Shown: positions 36,210-45,126 of the stretch, one piece after another | How the letters are laid out: each line of letters starts with the position of its first letter | How positions within the stretch are numbered: position 1 is the first letter of the stretch | NCBI GenBank assembly: GCA_913057725.1 | Contig: CAJXOS010000008.1 | Span: forward strand, 1 to 64,000 | Source: an uncultured Lewinella sp. | GTDB lineage: Bacteria > Bacteroidota > Bacteroidia > Chitinophagales > Saprospiraceae | Direction of reading: 5' to 3' | DNA: 64,000 bases | Notes under the pieces: model-generated | What the model saw: the letters and a program-made list of their open reading frames with translations, nothing else | The model's database searches: none | What the model was told of the DNA's origin: nothing | Position numbers and translations under genes: made by a program

Positions 36210-36854
36210 TTAATTCGCGGAGAATGCTTGTTCTTTTGGGGTCATCGCCTCCGTGAGGATTCCACGTAGGTGCGATCCTGTCATACCTAAGGCTTGAGCC
36301 ATTTCTTGGAGCAAAGCCAATTCACTGTCGTCGATATGATTGTCTGCTGCGGCAACGGTAAGGGCACACTTAATGACGATCTCTTTGCCGTGCCCATTCA
36401 AGCGCGGAGCTACTCGCTTCAAGTAGGTGCTTACATCTTCTGGCTTTCTTTGTACCTCAGCGATGTACTGGTCCAATTGAGACATGTCAATATCGTTGTG
36501 GCTAAACTTATTGACCACCTGAAGAACCACATCCTTCTCCCGATCATCGATTTCGCCGTCCGCCAACATCATCAATACTGCAGAGTGCTTGATTGCTTTT
36601 TCGTATTCCGAAAGGAATTGATCAGAACCCTGGTCTTGCTGGTATTCCAGAACGCGAGGTACAAAGGTGCCACGGCAAGAGCGGCATTCTACGTACTCGC
36701 CCAACTTATCAAGCGGGATCAGCGGAATAAAATACAAGGTGAAAAAGCGACGAGCAGACTTGTGCTTGTATTTCGTCTTGCAATTACACTGTGGACAATG
36801 AAATTCTCCTTCTTCTTTGGTGAATTTTACGCTGCGGGTTCCGAAAATGATCAT
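36210..36854 (-). CDS. Zinc-ribbon protein with TerB-like domain
   Basis: The 214-residue protein has two CxxC pairs (CPQCNCKT and CRSCRGTF) that would form a zinc ribbon, with a hydrophobic stretch between (FFTLYFIPLIPL). The second half (AVLMMLADGEIDDREKDVVLQVV, and ALTVAAADNHIDDSELALLQEMAQALG) has the two acidic metal-binding repeats of TerB/DjlA-type helical domains. TerB domains occur in membrane-associated stress or tellurite-related complexes, but this fusion has no assigned role. It shares a strand and a 27-nt gap with the carbonic-anhydrase-like gene. Confidence 0.85.
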   Translation of the reverse strand: MIIFGTRSVKFTKEEGEFHCPQCNCKTKYKHKSARRFFTLYFIPLIPLDKLGEYVECRSCRGTFVPRVLEYQQDQGSDQFLSEYEKAIKHSAVLMMLADGEIDDREKDVVLQVVNKFSHNDIDMSQLDQYIAEVQRKPEDVSTYLKRVAPRLNGHGKEIVIKCALTVAAADNHIDDSELALLQEMAQALGMTGSHLRGILTEAMTPKEQAFSAN

Positions 36855-36943
36855 GTGTAGCGGTTTTGCAGAGTGCTTTTGGCGACTCCGGTGTAAGAAT
36901 GATTTTCACCTTCATTGCCGCTCTGCAGAAAAGGTAACCGCTA

Positions 36944-38092
36944 CTATTGCTCAAATTGTAAACACACTGGCGTCTTGACCGTCCATTCCCGGAGGTGGGT
37001 TAGTACGCCGGTCTCCTTATCAATGCGGAACTGGGCGATATTATCTGTGTTTTGGTTGGCTACCAAAAGGTCTTCACCACCTGGGTGAATGACGAAGTTT
37101 CGAGGGAAGTCCCCGCGGGTAGGATAGTGTCCAATGTAGGTCAGCGTGCCTGTTTCCCGATCCACTGCATATCCGACTAGGGAGTTGTGGCCCCGGTTGC
37201 TCGCGTAAAGAAAAGCGCCATCGGGAGTTAGATGAATATCAGCGCCTAGACTGGTACTATCGGCCCCTTCGGGTAGAGTAGGGTAGTGATCTATGATATT
37301 CAGTGCTCCATTTTGGGAGTTGTAATGAAAGGCAGTGACAGTATTATTTAATTCATTTAGAACATAAGCAAATGGTGCCTTTGGATGGAAGGCCAAATGC
37401 CGAGGTCCTGAGCCAGCAGGTAGTTCGGTGGTACTTACCAGTTCCCATTCTGCATTGTCAGCTTGATAAGTGTGTAAGTAATCGGTGCCAAGGTCGGCCA
37501 CTATTACCCAATTGCCTTCCGGACTAACAGTAGTAGAGTGCGGGTGTGAGCTTTCTTGTCGAGGATTCGGCCCTTCACCAGCCAATCTTTTTATATCACT
37601 TACTGCTTTGATTTGGCCGTCAGCGGCAAGTGGATAACGAGCTATCACTCCGCCCACATAGTTAGCTACATACAGCCATTGTCCATTGGGGTGTATACTC
37701 ACATGACACGGCGCAAAACTGTAAGTGGGGCGCCGGTTGAGCAGCAGCAATTCTCCTTCCTCAATTCGGTAGCTATACACGTAGCCCGTTGTATCTACGT
37801 CGCCTCCCAACTCACTAACCGCATATAGAACAGTATTATCTGCATTCAGGCAGAGGTAAGAAGGATTAATGATGTCCTCGTGTGTATGCTCAATGCGAAG
37901 TTTTTTCCACTTGTAAAGCAGGCCATAAATCCCATCCGCTTTGCCATCTACATGGCCTTCGGTCCGGGTGTAGGTTCCAGCCCATAGACGTGCTTCTTTC
38001 ATGCCTTTATCGTCTTGCGGAGGTTCATAACAAGCGGTGAGAATAATGGCAAGGAATAGGGCTTGGACGGTGCTTTGTAACCAAACTTTCAT
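36944..38092 (-). CDS. Lactonase-family beta-propeller lipoprotein
   Basis: The 382-residue protein has a lipobox (AIILTACYEP) and seven-bladed propeller repeats: NPSYLCLNADNTVLYAVSE, PCHVSIHPNGQWLYVANY, GPRHLAFHPKAPFAYVLNE and HLTPDGAFLYASNRG. This is the 6-phosphogluconolactonase (Pgl/YbhE) type fold. In a lipoprotein at the envelope, phosphogluconolactone is an unlikely substrate, so another lactone or a binding role is more likely. It is divergent from thiL with about 150 nt between. Confidence 0.9.
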   Translation of the reverse strand: MKVWLQSTVQALFLAIILTACYEPPQDDKGMKEARLWAGTYTRTEGHVDGKADGIYGLLYKWKKLRIEHTHEDIINPSYLCLNADNTVLYAVSELGGDVDTTGYVYSYRIEEGELLLLNRRPTYSFAPCHVSIHPNGQWLYVANYVGGVIARYPLAADGQIKAVSDIKRLAGEGPNPRQESSHPHSTTVSPEGNWVIVADLGTDYLHTYQADNAEWELVSTTELPAGSGPRHLAFHPKAPFAYVLNELNNTVTAFHYNSQNGALNIIDHYPTLPEGADSTSLGADIHLTPDGAFLYASNRGHNSLVGYAVDRETGTLTYIGHYPTRGDFPRNFVIHPGGEDLLVANQNTDNIAQFRIDKETGVLTHLREWTVKTPVCLQFEQ

Positions 38093-38215
38093 TCGTGCTG
38101 TTTAAGATAGGCAAGTTAATAATAGATACAAGTGAATGGGCTAAGATAGCAATAAGCAGATTGTGTGCATAAGGAAGCAAGTGCGCGCAATACTGCGTAT
38201 TTATTGCGGCCTGAT

Positions 38216-38223
38216 TAACTTTG
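38216..38223 (+). promoter_or_regulatory. Candidate -7 box for thiL
   Basis: TAACTTTG matches TAnnTTTG and lies 22 nt before the thiL ATG. At 20 nt upstream there is CTG, not TTG, so the -33 element is imperfect. Confidence 0.45.
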
Positions 38224-38245
38224 CAGCTTAAGCACAACCAAACGC

Positions 38246-39304
38246 ATGGCCGAACAAGAGAAGCAAACGCAACGTACAGATGTCAATTCCCTGGGGGAAT
38301 TTGGCTTGATTGAGCATTTGACCCAGCAATTTCCTTTGCTGAATGAATCGACAAAGAAGGGCATTGGAGATGATGCTGCAGTGATTGATAATGGTAAGTT
38401 TCAGACGGTTGTCTCTACAGATATGCTCGTTGAGGGTATCCACTTCGATCTTATGTATACGCCACTCAAGCACCTGGGCTATAAGTCGGTAGTGGTGAAC
38501 CTATCGGATATCTATGCGATGAATGCTTTGCCAAAGCAGATTACTGTGTCGATTGCTTTGTCAAATCGTTTTTCAGTAGAGGCCTTAGAAGATCTATATG
38601 CCGGTATCTATCTAGCCTGTGAACAGTACGGTGTAGATCTAATTGGAGGGGACACAACCTCCTCTAACAAAGGTCTTATCATCAGCGTAACGGCTATTGG
38701 GCAAGGAGAGCCGGATAAGTTAGTTTACCGTTCTGGCGCTAAGGTGGGTGATCTGATTTGTATCACTGGAGATGTGGGGGCAGCCTACCTAGGTCTGCAA
38801 ATCCTCGAGCGTGAAAAGCAGGTGTACCTCTCATCACCAGAAGTGAAGCCAGACTTGGAAGAGCAGGCCTATTGTATTGGTCGTCAATTGAAGCCAGAAG
38901 CGCGCCGCGATATGATTGTGCAATTCGATAAGGCTGGTGTTGTGCCTACTTCTATGATTGATGTTTCTGATGGCGTAGCCAGTGAGCTCTTCCATCTATG
39001 CCGGGCCTCTCGCGTAGGCGCCTTCCTGGAGGAAAGTGGTGTGCCTATTCATCCGGATGCACAGATGCTTGCGCTGAAATTCAAACTGGATCCTATTACC
39101 TGCGCCCTTAGCGGAGGTGAGGATTACGAGTTGCTCTTCACTATCGATCCAAAGGATGTAGAAAAGGTGAAATACCTTCCGGATATCTACATCGCGGGTG
39201 AAATCACAGCAGCTGACGATGGCGTGAAACTCCACACTAAAGGGGGGAATATCCACCCATTACAAGCACAGGGCTGGGTGCACTTTGATCCTAATAAAGG
39301 GTAA
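38246..39304 (+). CDS. thiL: Thiamine-monophosphate kinase
   Basis: The 352-residue enzyme has the ThiL signature motifs: GEFGLIEHL near the N-terminus, GIGDDAAVI with the metal-binding acidic pair, STDMLVEGIHFD, GGDTTSS and SGGEDYELLF near the C-terminus. It phosphorylates thiamine monophosphate to the active cofactor thiamine diphosphate, the last step of the pathway. An extra about 14-residue N-terminal lead (MAEQEKQTQRTDVN) precedes the usual start and may or may not be translated. No other thiamine gene is nearby and I see no TPP riboswitch upstream. Confidence 0.96.
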   Translation: MAEQEKQTQRTDVNSLGEFGLIEHLTQQFPLLNESTKKGIGDDAAVIDNGKFQTVVSTDMLVEGIHFDLMYTPLKHLGYKSVVVNLSDIYAMNALPKQITVSIALSNRFSVEALEDLYAGIYLACEQYGVDLIGGDTTSSNKGLIISVTAIGQGEPDKLVYRSGAKVGDLICITGDVGAAYLGLQILEREKQVYLSSPEVKPDLEEQAYCIGRQLKPEARRDMIVQFDKAGVVPTSMIDVSDGVASELFHLCRASRVGAFLEESGVPIHPDAQMLALKFKLDPITCALSGGEDYELLFTIDPKDVEKVKYLPDIYIAGEITAADDGVKLHTKGGNIHPLQAQGWVHFDPNKG

Positions 39305-39349
39305 GGCTGGTTGGAAGGTTAGGTGGTTTGAGGGTTAGAAGGTTGGGGG

Positions 39350-40357
39350 CTAATTGTCCCTTCCTCGGAATTCGTCCCAGACTCGGGTGCCGCCATAAAG
39401 AGTGCCATCGATTAAGACCAAGTCAAAGAAAGCCATGTTTTCGATTGGGTAAATAAGCTGCCAGCTTTGTCCTTGGTCAGCGGAGCGATGTAGGCCATAG
39501 TTGTTGCTGAGCAGCTGGTAAGGGCCAAGGTCGATAATCTCATATACATAAGATCCCTGGCGTGGGCCGTAAAGGGTCTGATGCCACTGTTCGCCCCAAT
39601 TATCGGAGTAGACGACATCACCACTTAGGACTAATTCAATGATCCTAGGGCCAATGTTATGGGTGTAGTGCACAGCTCCTTCTCTCCGAATCCATTCCCA
39701 AGTGGTGCCTTGATCATATGATATAGCGGTCCCTTCACTCGTGCCAGCAATAAGCTTTTTATCGTACTCGTAGATGCTTAGGACTTGGGTTTTTAGGTTG
39801 GTTGATTGCCAGCTGGATTCACCTTGAGTCAAAATGAAAACGCCATCATCTGTACCGGCCAAGATGCGATTACCCGTTGTTAAGATAGATTGTACCGTGA
39901 GGCTCGGGAGATCATGATTAAGGCTCTCCCAGTTCTTGCCTTCATCCTTAGTGCGATAGAGGCCTTTCTTGAAAACGCCAGCGTAGATAAACTGACCTTC
40001 GATATGCAATGCATTTATCTTTTTGCTGGGTAAGGATTCACCGATAGGGTTCCAGTTGGTTCGGCTATTGGTACTGAGAAAAACGCCATAGTTGTCGCTA
40101 GCCAAAGCGAGCTCTTGTCCCTTTTGTGCTAGAAAGGAGACTTGCAGGTCGCTAGGTAAATTGTAACTGGCGTCTTCCCAATTCTCCCCATGGTCATTGG
40201 AAATGAAAATCGGACGATGGGCCAAGGCTTTTGTGGGTTGAATAGGCGAAAATGAGGTCATTGGTGCAGTGGCATTCACCGGCTGCTGCTCTTGCCCCTG
40301 ACAACAGATAAGCTGTAGGGAGAGTATCATATACAGTAAATAGGGTAACCTACGCAT
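39350..40357 (-). CDS. YCF48/sortilin-like BNR propeller lipoprotein
   Basis: The 335-residue protein has a lipoprotein-like signal (MILSLQLICCQGQ) and repeated blades with the BNR core: SNDHGENWEDA, STNSRTNWNPI, TKDEGKNWESL, SYDQGTTWEWI and SADQGQSWQLI. This indicates a single beta-propeller of the YCF48/VPS10 type. Such proteins can be sialidase-like, assembly factors or binding modules; no sialidase catalytic set (Arg triad, nucleophilic Tyr) stands out. It ends 45 nt from the thiL stop, convergent. Confidence 0.85.
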   Translation of the reverse strand: MRRLPYLLYMILSLQLICCQGQEQQPVNATAPMTSFSPIQPTKALAHRPIFISNDHGENWEDASYNLPSDLQVSFLAQKGQELALASDNYGVFLSTNSRTNWNPIGESLPSKKINALHIEGQFIYAGVFKKGLYRTKDEGKNWESLNHDLPSLTVQSILTTGNRILAGTDDGVFILTQGESSWQSTNLKTQVLSIYEYDKKLIAGTSEGTAISYDQGTTWEWIRREGAVHYTHNIGPRIIELVLSGDVVYSDNWGEQWHQTLYGPRQGSYVYEIIDLGPYQLLSNNYGLHRSADQGQSWQLIYPIENMAFFDLVLIDGTLYGGTRVWDEFRGRDN

Positions 40358-40479
40358 AAGGCTTCAAATTGCTGAACATGCGCTAAAATCAACACTTTCA
40401 ATTAGACCACCTACTAGCAGCACCTATTTGGCTGCTCCTTAACAAGTTTTGAAAACTCTTTAACAGCTACTGATTGTCA

Positions 40480-42033
40480 CTATTCTGAAAGTGGTATCCA
40501 GTGCACCGATAGATCCGGATCTGTCATATCCTGATCTATAGGGTACATCGGGCGTTGGATGCGTTGATAACCTAGTCGCTCCAAATCTTGGTCCACACCA
40601 CCTGGTGTCAGGGCCATGATCCATCCTTTGCGCATGTCGTAGAGTTCGGGTACGAGATAGCCAATTTTTACGACTACAATATCAGTAGCGCGAGGGGCGA
40701 GATCTAGCTGTGTGAAATCTACCTCCTTGTGGTAAGGCTTTCGCTTTTTCGTGACGATGACGAAAATGCTCCCCACTTGCACGACCACTTCTGTCTCAGC
40801 ATGTTTATCACCATGGTGGATAGCAGTCACCTTTCCCTTTAGTTGTGCGGGCGGTGCATAACGATCATCGATTACCGCTCCTGCCGGGGCATCAACCATT
40901 CCGCCCACACCAACCTCAACTGCTTGCGCTACGAGTTCTGGCCCGGGAATGGAGGCGTAGATCAATGAAGGGCCATCCGCTGTCTTGAATTCTGGGCGAC
41001 CCAGTAATTGTGTCAGAGTCCAGGTAACATCACCTGCGCCGCCAGCAGTAGGGTTGTCACCCATGTCGCTGATGATAAAGGGAGCTTCCGTACTGGCTAA
41101 AGCCAACTCAAGACTTTCTTCTAGTGTAGCAGTAGGTGCCACAAAATCGAAATCATGACGAGCATTCCAGAAGCTCTGTGCGAGGTCTTTGGCCGCTGCT
41201 TGCACGGCCTCCTGATCGTCACCAACTGCCATGACGACGGCATGGTTTCGTGGTTCATCAGCCCAGGGATAACCCACCCAGATAGCAGCGTCGACAATAC
41301 CTTCCGTATTGGCATGTGGCGCTACTTTTGCATACAGGCTTTTCCCGGGATCAATGCGGGTGCTTGTCTGTTCGCCGGGTAAAAGAATAGGTACGGGTAT
41401 CCACGCTTTGTAGGCTGGTTTACCGCTGCCGGTTTCCAGGCGTTCCAGCAGGTTTTCAATAGCACGTTTTTTAGAAGTCAATTCGTCTTCATGCGGAGCC
41501 ATGCGATGGCAAGTAATGATGTCTGATTGTTCGGCCAGTCTTTGGGTTACATTGCCATGTAAGTCCATGAAGGTGGAAATGATAGGCTCCTGGCCAATAG
41601 CTTCCCGAACTCGAAGTATGAGGTCTCCTTCGGGGTCATCTATTCCTACGACACTCATGGCGCCATGGATGTCGAAGAATAGTCCGTCGTATGGACCATT
41701 TGCTTTTAGTCTGCTTATTATTTTTTTCACCAATGACTCATAGGCTTCCCGGGTAACAATTCCCCCAGGTAACGCATGACCATACAGTGTAGGAATCCAA
41801 GTTGCTCTTTTCCGATGGAGTGAATCTTGAGCCAGGAAGGGGTAGTACGAAAATACATTGCTATCTACCTGCGCATGAAAGGCCTCCTCGTGTGTTTGAG
41901 CGGGAGAAAAAGTGCTGGATTCAATGGCAATTCCGGCAATGGCAATACGTGGTAATGCTTGCTGGTCGGTTGTAGGATTAGAGCAAGAAACGATCATCAG
42001 GACTAAGACGATCAGCGCAAAATAATTCCGCAT
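40480..42033 (-). CDS. M81 family (MlrC-like) metallopeptidase, lipoprotein
   Basis: The 517-residue product starts with a lipobox (VLMIVSCSNP). The body matches MlrC proteins: IAGIAIESSTFSP, FFDIHGAMSVVG, FMDLHGNVTQRLAEQSD, CHRMAPHEDE and the C-terminal domain with ISDMGDNPTAGGAGD. The metal ligands Asp and His in MDLHGN and the His in PHED are present. MlrC is known from microcystin degradation, but the family is broad and probably acts on various peptides. A lipid-anchored form is unusual for the family, which is mostly cytoplasmic. Confidence 0.92.
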   Translation of the reverse strand: MRNYFALIVLVLMIVSCSNPTTDQQALPRIAIAGIAIESSTFSPAQTHEEAFHAQVDSNVFSYYPFLAQDSLHRKRATWIPTLYGHALPGGIVTREAYESLVKKIISRLKANGPYDGLFFDIHGAMSVVGIDDPEGDLILRVREAIGQEPIISTFMDLHGNVTQRLAEQSDIITCHRMAPHEDELTSKKRAIENLLERLETGSGKPAYKAWIPVPILLPGEQTSTRIDPGKSLYAKVAPHANTEGIVDAAIWVGYPWADEPRNHAVVMAVGDDQEAVQAAAKDLAQSFWNARHDFDFVAPTATLEESLELALASTEAPFIISDMGDNPTAGGAGDVTWTLTQLLGRPEFKTADGPSLIYASIPGPELVAQAVEVGVGGMVDAPAGAVIDDRYAPPAQLKGKVTAIHHGDKHAETEVVVQVGSIFVIVTKKRKPYHKEVDFTQLDLAPRATDIVVVKIGYLVPELYDMRKGWIMALTPGGVDQDLERLGYQRIQRPMYPIDQDMTDPDLSVHWIPLSE

Positions 42034-42057
42034 GAACTGTTGAGTTTAGGATGGTTC

Positions 42058-42471
42058 CTAGGGGGCGTAAAAGTCATCCTCTGGCACTACCAAGGTGGTC
42101 AGCTCTACCGTGTGGCCGTCAGGATCTTTTGTATAGATCGAGTGAAAATAGTGATGATCCTGGAATTCGTAGGCAATTCCAAGTTGTTCATAATGCGTAC
42201 GAGCTTTGGCGAAGTTCTCCGCATTGAGCTGAAAAGCAAAATGATCAATCTTTACATTTTTGGAAGCAGGATCGAGAGAAGGGTGATCCGTATTCGCTGG
42301 AAAGAGGGCAACGCCAGTTTTGCCGGCAAGGAGGAAGATGGGAAAAGGTTGCCACTCTTTAAGGCTATAGCGTTGTAGCCCGAGAACGCGTTCATACCAT
42401 TGGGCAGCGACTTCCAGGTCTTTCACCCGAATCGCTACGTGATCGAGAAAATCAACCTGGAAGTCTGCCAT
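42058..42471 (-). CDS. VOC family (glyoxalase-like) protein
   Basis: This 137-residue protein has the glyoxalase/dioxygenase fold pattern: FLDHVAIRVKDLEVAAQWYERVLGLQ at the start, KIDHFAFQLNAENFAKARTHYEQLG in the middle and YTKDPDGHTVELTTL at the end. Likely metal ligands are His in LDHVAI, His in IDHFAF and Glu in HTVELT. The substrate is unknown. It lies 6 nt downstream of the small Cys-motif lipoprotein on the same strand, so the two may share a transcript. Confidence 0.92.
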   Translation of the reverse strand: MADFQVDFLDHVAIRVKDLEVAAQWYERVLGLQRYSLKEWQPFPIFLLAGKTGVALFPANTDHPSLDPASKNVKIDHFAFQLNAENFAKARTHYEQLGIAYEFQDHHYFHSIYTKDPDGHTVELTTLVVPEDDFYAP

Positions 42472-42477
42472 GTAAAT

Positions 42478-42969
42478 TTAGTTGTGGTAAGCCTGGTTAT
42501 GCGCTAGCTGACCACCACAGTTGCTACAAGTACCTGCTGCACCTGCACCGCCTGCACATCCTGCATTGCAGGTGTAGTGCCAAACGCCGGCAGCATTCTG
42601 TGCTGGTTCGGCAGTAGGAGGAGCTTGAATAGCTGGTGCTGCTGCTGGTGCTGCTGACTGATCCTGAAACATTGGATTTGTCGCAGGAGCTGCTGTCGTA
42701 GTAGTGTTGTTGTGAAACGCTTGGTTGTGTACCAATGCCACACCACACTGTGAACATGTGCCTTGCGAAGCACTACCATAGCCTACGTGTCCTGCTGGGC
42801 AGGTGTAGTGCTCTACAGCAGCATTAGTTGTTGCTGGAGGAGCAGTAATCGGAGCTGCTGGTTGGTTAGGAGCAGCAGCACTGTTAGTGCTTGCTTTGTC
42901 GTTTTGGCAAGCCGTGAATATCAGGGCTGTTACCAAACTTAACGTTAGGTAAATTATTGTCTTCTTCAT
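42478..42969 (-). CDS. Lipoprotein with two Cys/His metal-binding-like repeats
   Basis: The track start (43089) is too early; the ATG at 42969 gives MKKTIIYLTLSLVTALIFTACQND, a lipobox signal, and 163 residues. Two repeats (HYTCPAGHVGYGSASQGTCS and WHYTCNAGCAGGAGAAGTCS) are each followed by a second CxxC half and HNQA(F/Y)HN. They are joined by a Pro/Ala/Thr-rich linker. The YTCP...TCSQCG layout recalls the heavy-metal-binding domain of CusB/CopA-type proteins (YTCPMHP...CPxCGM), but the MHP and terminal Met are replaced. Metal binding at the outer membrane is an inference. Confidence 0.85.
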   Translation of the reverse strand: MKKTIIYLTLSLVTALIFTACQNDKASTNSAAAPNQPAAPITAPPATTNAAVEHYTCPAGHVGYGSASQGTCSQCGVALVHNQAFHNNTTTTAAPATNPMFQDQSAAPAAAPAIQAPPTAEPAQNAAGVWHYTCNAGCAGGAGAAGTCSNCGGQLAHNQAYHN

Positions 42970-43172
42970 ACCATATACTTGATCAAAAAAAATATTCAGT
43001 AAAATTAGAGAGAAAAGATAGGAAAGGTGTAAATAAGCTGTTAATTCCTTCAAATTGTCCGTCAAAACATGCTTGCTACGGGGGCTCAAATGACGCTGAA
43101 TTTGCTTCAGTTTATATCATTTTGAATGCTTTATCTTACTGCCATTAACGCAGAACACCAATCAATATACCA

Positions 43173-44132
43173 ATGCTTAAGCGACTCTTTGACTTGTTTT
43201 TCTCTGAACAAACGGATGTAGACACGCCGGTCGAATATGATCAGGAATTACTTATTTCTTCCATGGAATCGGATGTACAGAGCGCCCAGTCGATGGGAGA
43301 CTATGTACAGTTGCATGCGATATCTGAGCAGGACCTCCCGCGTATGCGTCAAATGGGGACTTGTATGCGTATTCGGTTTTCGGCGGGCAAAGTAGTTCAG
43401 GTAGTAGAGGTGGATGAATTTGAAGAAGATCCAGTATCCATTCGCCCCTTTATCAAGCAACTCAAATGGGCGGAATACACGCCTCATGAGATGTCTTTTC
43501 TAGTTCCCACAGAGGATGGTTCTGTTAGTTCGCACCTGGGAGGCTCACCCCCAGCGGGCTTTACTATGCCTAGTAGTCCTGAGATTGCTTCACCTTTCCA
43601 ATATGTTGGAGCTATTGGTAATGAAGCTACTAGTTTTCCCCTACCGATCCCGGCGCTTCATCTGGCCTATCCCTTATTTGTAACGATACCTGGTTTTCTT
43701 TTTCTAGACTATTCAGACCCTGATCAGCCGGTGGTGCTCGATGGGTTTGAAGTGCTAGAATATCCCTACGGAGAGTGGGCTTCGGGTAGTATCCATGAGT
43801 TTAAAGAAGTACCGATACAAACCTTACCAATTGGCGAGGTAGAGGATGAAGATGATCTAACCTTTGATTACTGGAATTATGGCTACGCTGGCTTGCCCAA
43901 TTGGGCGCAATACCCGAAAATTCCATATTGCCCGAAATCAGGAGAGCTTATGGAGTTCGTTTGCCAAATTGATACCTTCGGTAAGATAGAAACGGTCCAA
44001 AGTGACCTCGCTTTCTCCGGAGAGTATTTTGACCTCTACTCCAAGCACCTCAATTTTTGGGGCGATGGTTGCTTGTTCGTATTTATGCACCCGGAAACGA
44101 AGGTGGTGGGGTATTTGATTCAAAACACGTAG
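43173..44132 (+). CDS. Hypothetical protein, YwqG/DUF1963-like C-terminal part
   Basis: The 319-residue product has no signal peptide. Its C-terminal half (GYAGLPNWAQYPKIPYCPKSG, MEFVCQIDTFG, WGDGCLFVFMHPE) has the order of motifs seen in YwqG/DUF1963 proteins, which are cytoplasmic and of unknown function. The N-terminal about 120 residues are acidic and unrecognised. It lies 44 nt before the phosphotransferase gene on the same strand, and these may form an operon with the phosphatase-like gene. The family call is moderate; the gene itself is clear. Confidence 0.75.
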   Translation: MLKRLFDLFFSEQTDVDTPVEYDQELLISSMESDVQSAQSMGDYVQLHAISEQDLPRMRQMGTCMRIRFSAGKVVQVVEVDEFEEDPVSIRPFIKQLKWAEYTPHEMSFLVPTEDGSVSSHLGGSPPAGFTMPSSPEIASPFQYVGAIGNEATSFPLPIPALHLAYPLFVTIPGFLFLDYSDPDQPVVLDGFEVLEYPYGEWASGSIHEFKEVPIQTLPIGEVEDEDDLTFDYWNYGYAGLPNWAQYPKIPYCPKSGELMEFVCQIDTFGKIETVQSDLAFSGEYFDLYSKHLNFWGDGCLFVFMHPETKVVGYLIQNT

Positions 44133-44176
44133 TGTGGCAATTAATTCCTAGTGCCGAGTGTGACCAATAGTAGCAT

Positions 44177-45124
44177 ATGAAGGAATCATTTAGATCAAGC
44201 ATTTTGGAGAAAACAGGAGCTTCTTCTTTGACTGAAAAGGAGGTGATCCAGGAATTGTGGAGTGGGTATGGCAAGATCATACGTGTCGGTCTAGAGAATG
44301 CCGCAGTGAAGAGTATAGTGGTCAAACACGTGCAGCTGCCAATTCATAAAAATCATCCACGTGGATGGAATACGGATATTGGACATGAACGGAAAGTAAA
44401 ATCGTATCGGGTAGAAACAGCTTGGTATGATTCCTACAGCAGGAACAGTACTGCGCGCCTGCCAAATTGCTTGGCGGTTGAGACCGAAGGGGATGAGGTG
44501 TTGATGATCTTGGAGGATTTAGATGAAGCTGGCTATTCGCTGCGTAAACGTTCCGTTTCCTGGAAGGAGATTTCGGCTTGCTTAGAGTGGTTGGCGCAGT
44601 TTCACGCTAGTTTTCTGGGTGAGGTCCCGGACGGCCTTTGGGAGGTAGGCACCTATTGGCATTTGGCCACCCGACCAAATGAACTTGAGGTGTTGGCAGA
44701 TCAGCGATTAAAAGCGGCGGCTACTGCTATCGATGAAAAGCTTAGCAGTTGCACGTACAAAACCTTCGTGCACGGCGATGCCAAACTGGCCAATTTCTGC
44801 TTTGCTCCTGATGGTAAGGTGGCAGGTGTAGACTTTCAGTATGTAGGTGGTGGTTGTGGCATGAAGGATGTGGCCTACTTTGTCGGGAGCTGCCTGAATG
44901 AGCGTGAGTGTGAGCGCCTGGAAGCACAAATATTAGATACTTATTTTATGTATTTGCAAACCGCGCTGGGGGAAAGGAATGAAGAACTGGAAAGAGAATG
45001 GCGTTCTTTGTATCGAGTTGCTTGGGCAGATTTTCACCGTTTTCTAAAGGGTTGGAGCCCGGGGCATTGGAAGATCAATAGTTACAGTGAACGCGTTACC
45101 GCAGAAGTTGTCAATAGCTTATAA
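44177..45124 (+). CDS. Aminoglycoside/choline-kinase-like phosphotransferase
   Basis: The 315-residue protein has the kinase core of the APH/choline kinase/ecdysteroid-kinase group: a nucleotide-binding region with the Lys in [10 protein letters not shown], the hinge [11 protein letters not shown], the catalytic loop [13 protein letters not shown] and the metal Asp in [23 protein letters not shown]. It resembles the clade annotated as oxidoreductase-family or ecdysteroid kinase-like and probably phosphorylates a small alcohol. Resistance to an antibiotic is not implied. The inositol-phosphatase-like gene follows after only 2 nt. Confidence 0.88.
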   Translation: MKESFRSSILEKTGASSLTEKEVIQELWSGYGKIIRVGLENAAVKSIVVKHVQLPIHKNHPRGWNTDIGHERKVKSYRVETAWYDSYSRNSTARLPNCLAVETEGDEVLMILEDLDEAGYSLRKRSVSWKEISACLEWLAQFHASFLGEVPDGLWEVGTYWHLATRPNELEVLADQRLKAAATAIDEKLSSCTYKTFVHGDAKLANFCFAPDGKVAGVDFQYVGGGCGMKDVAYFVGSCLNERECERLEAQILDTYFMYLQTALGERNEELEREWRSLYRVAWADFHRFLKGWSPGHWKINSYSERVTAEVVNSL

Positions 45125-45126
45125 GT

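Noticed and set aside
36294-36860. 188-residue plus-strand ORF over the zinc-ribbon gene
   Set aside because: Antisense shadow; the minus-strand frame has CxxC pairs and TerB-like motifs.
42504-42779. Two overlapping low-complexity minus-strand ORFs (91 and 77 residues)
   Set aside because: Alternate frames of the repetitive Pro/Ala/Thr-rich linker of the Cys-motif lipoprotein.
44177-45124. Antibiotic-resistance kinase
   Set aside because: The fold is shared with choline and ecdysteroid kinases; nothing in the sequence or context points to an antibiotic substrate.
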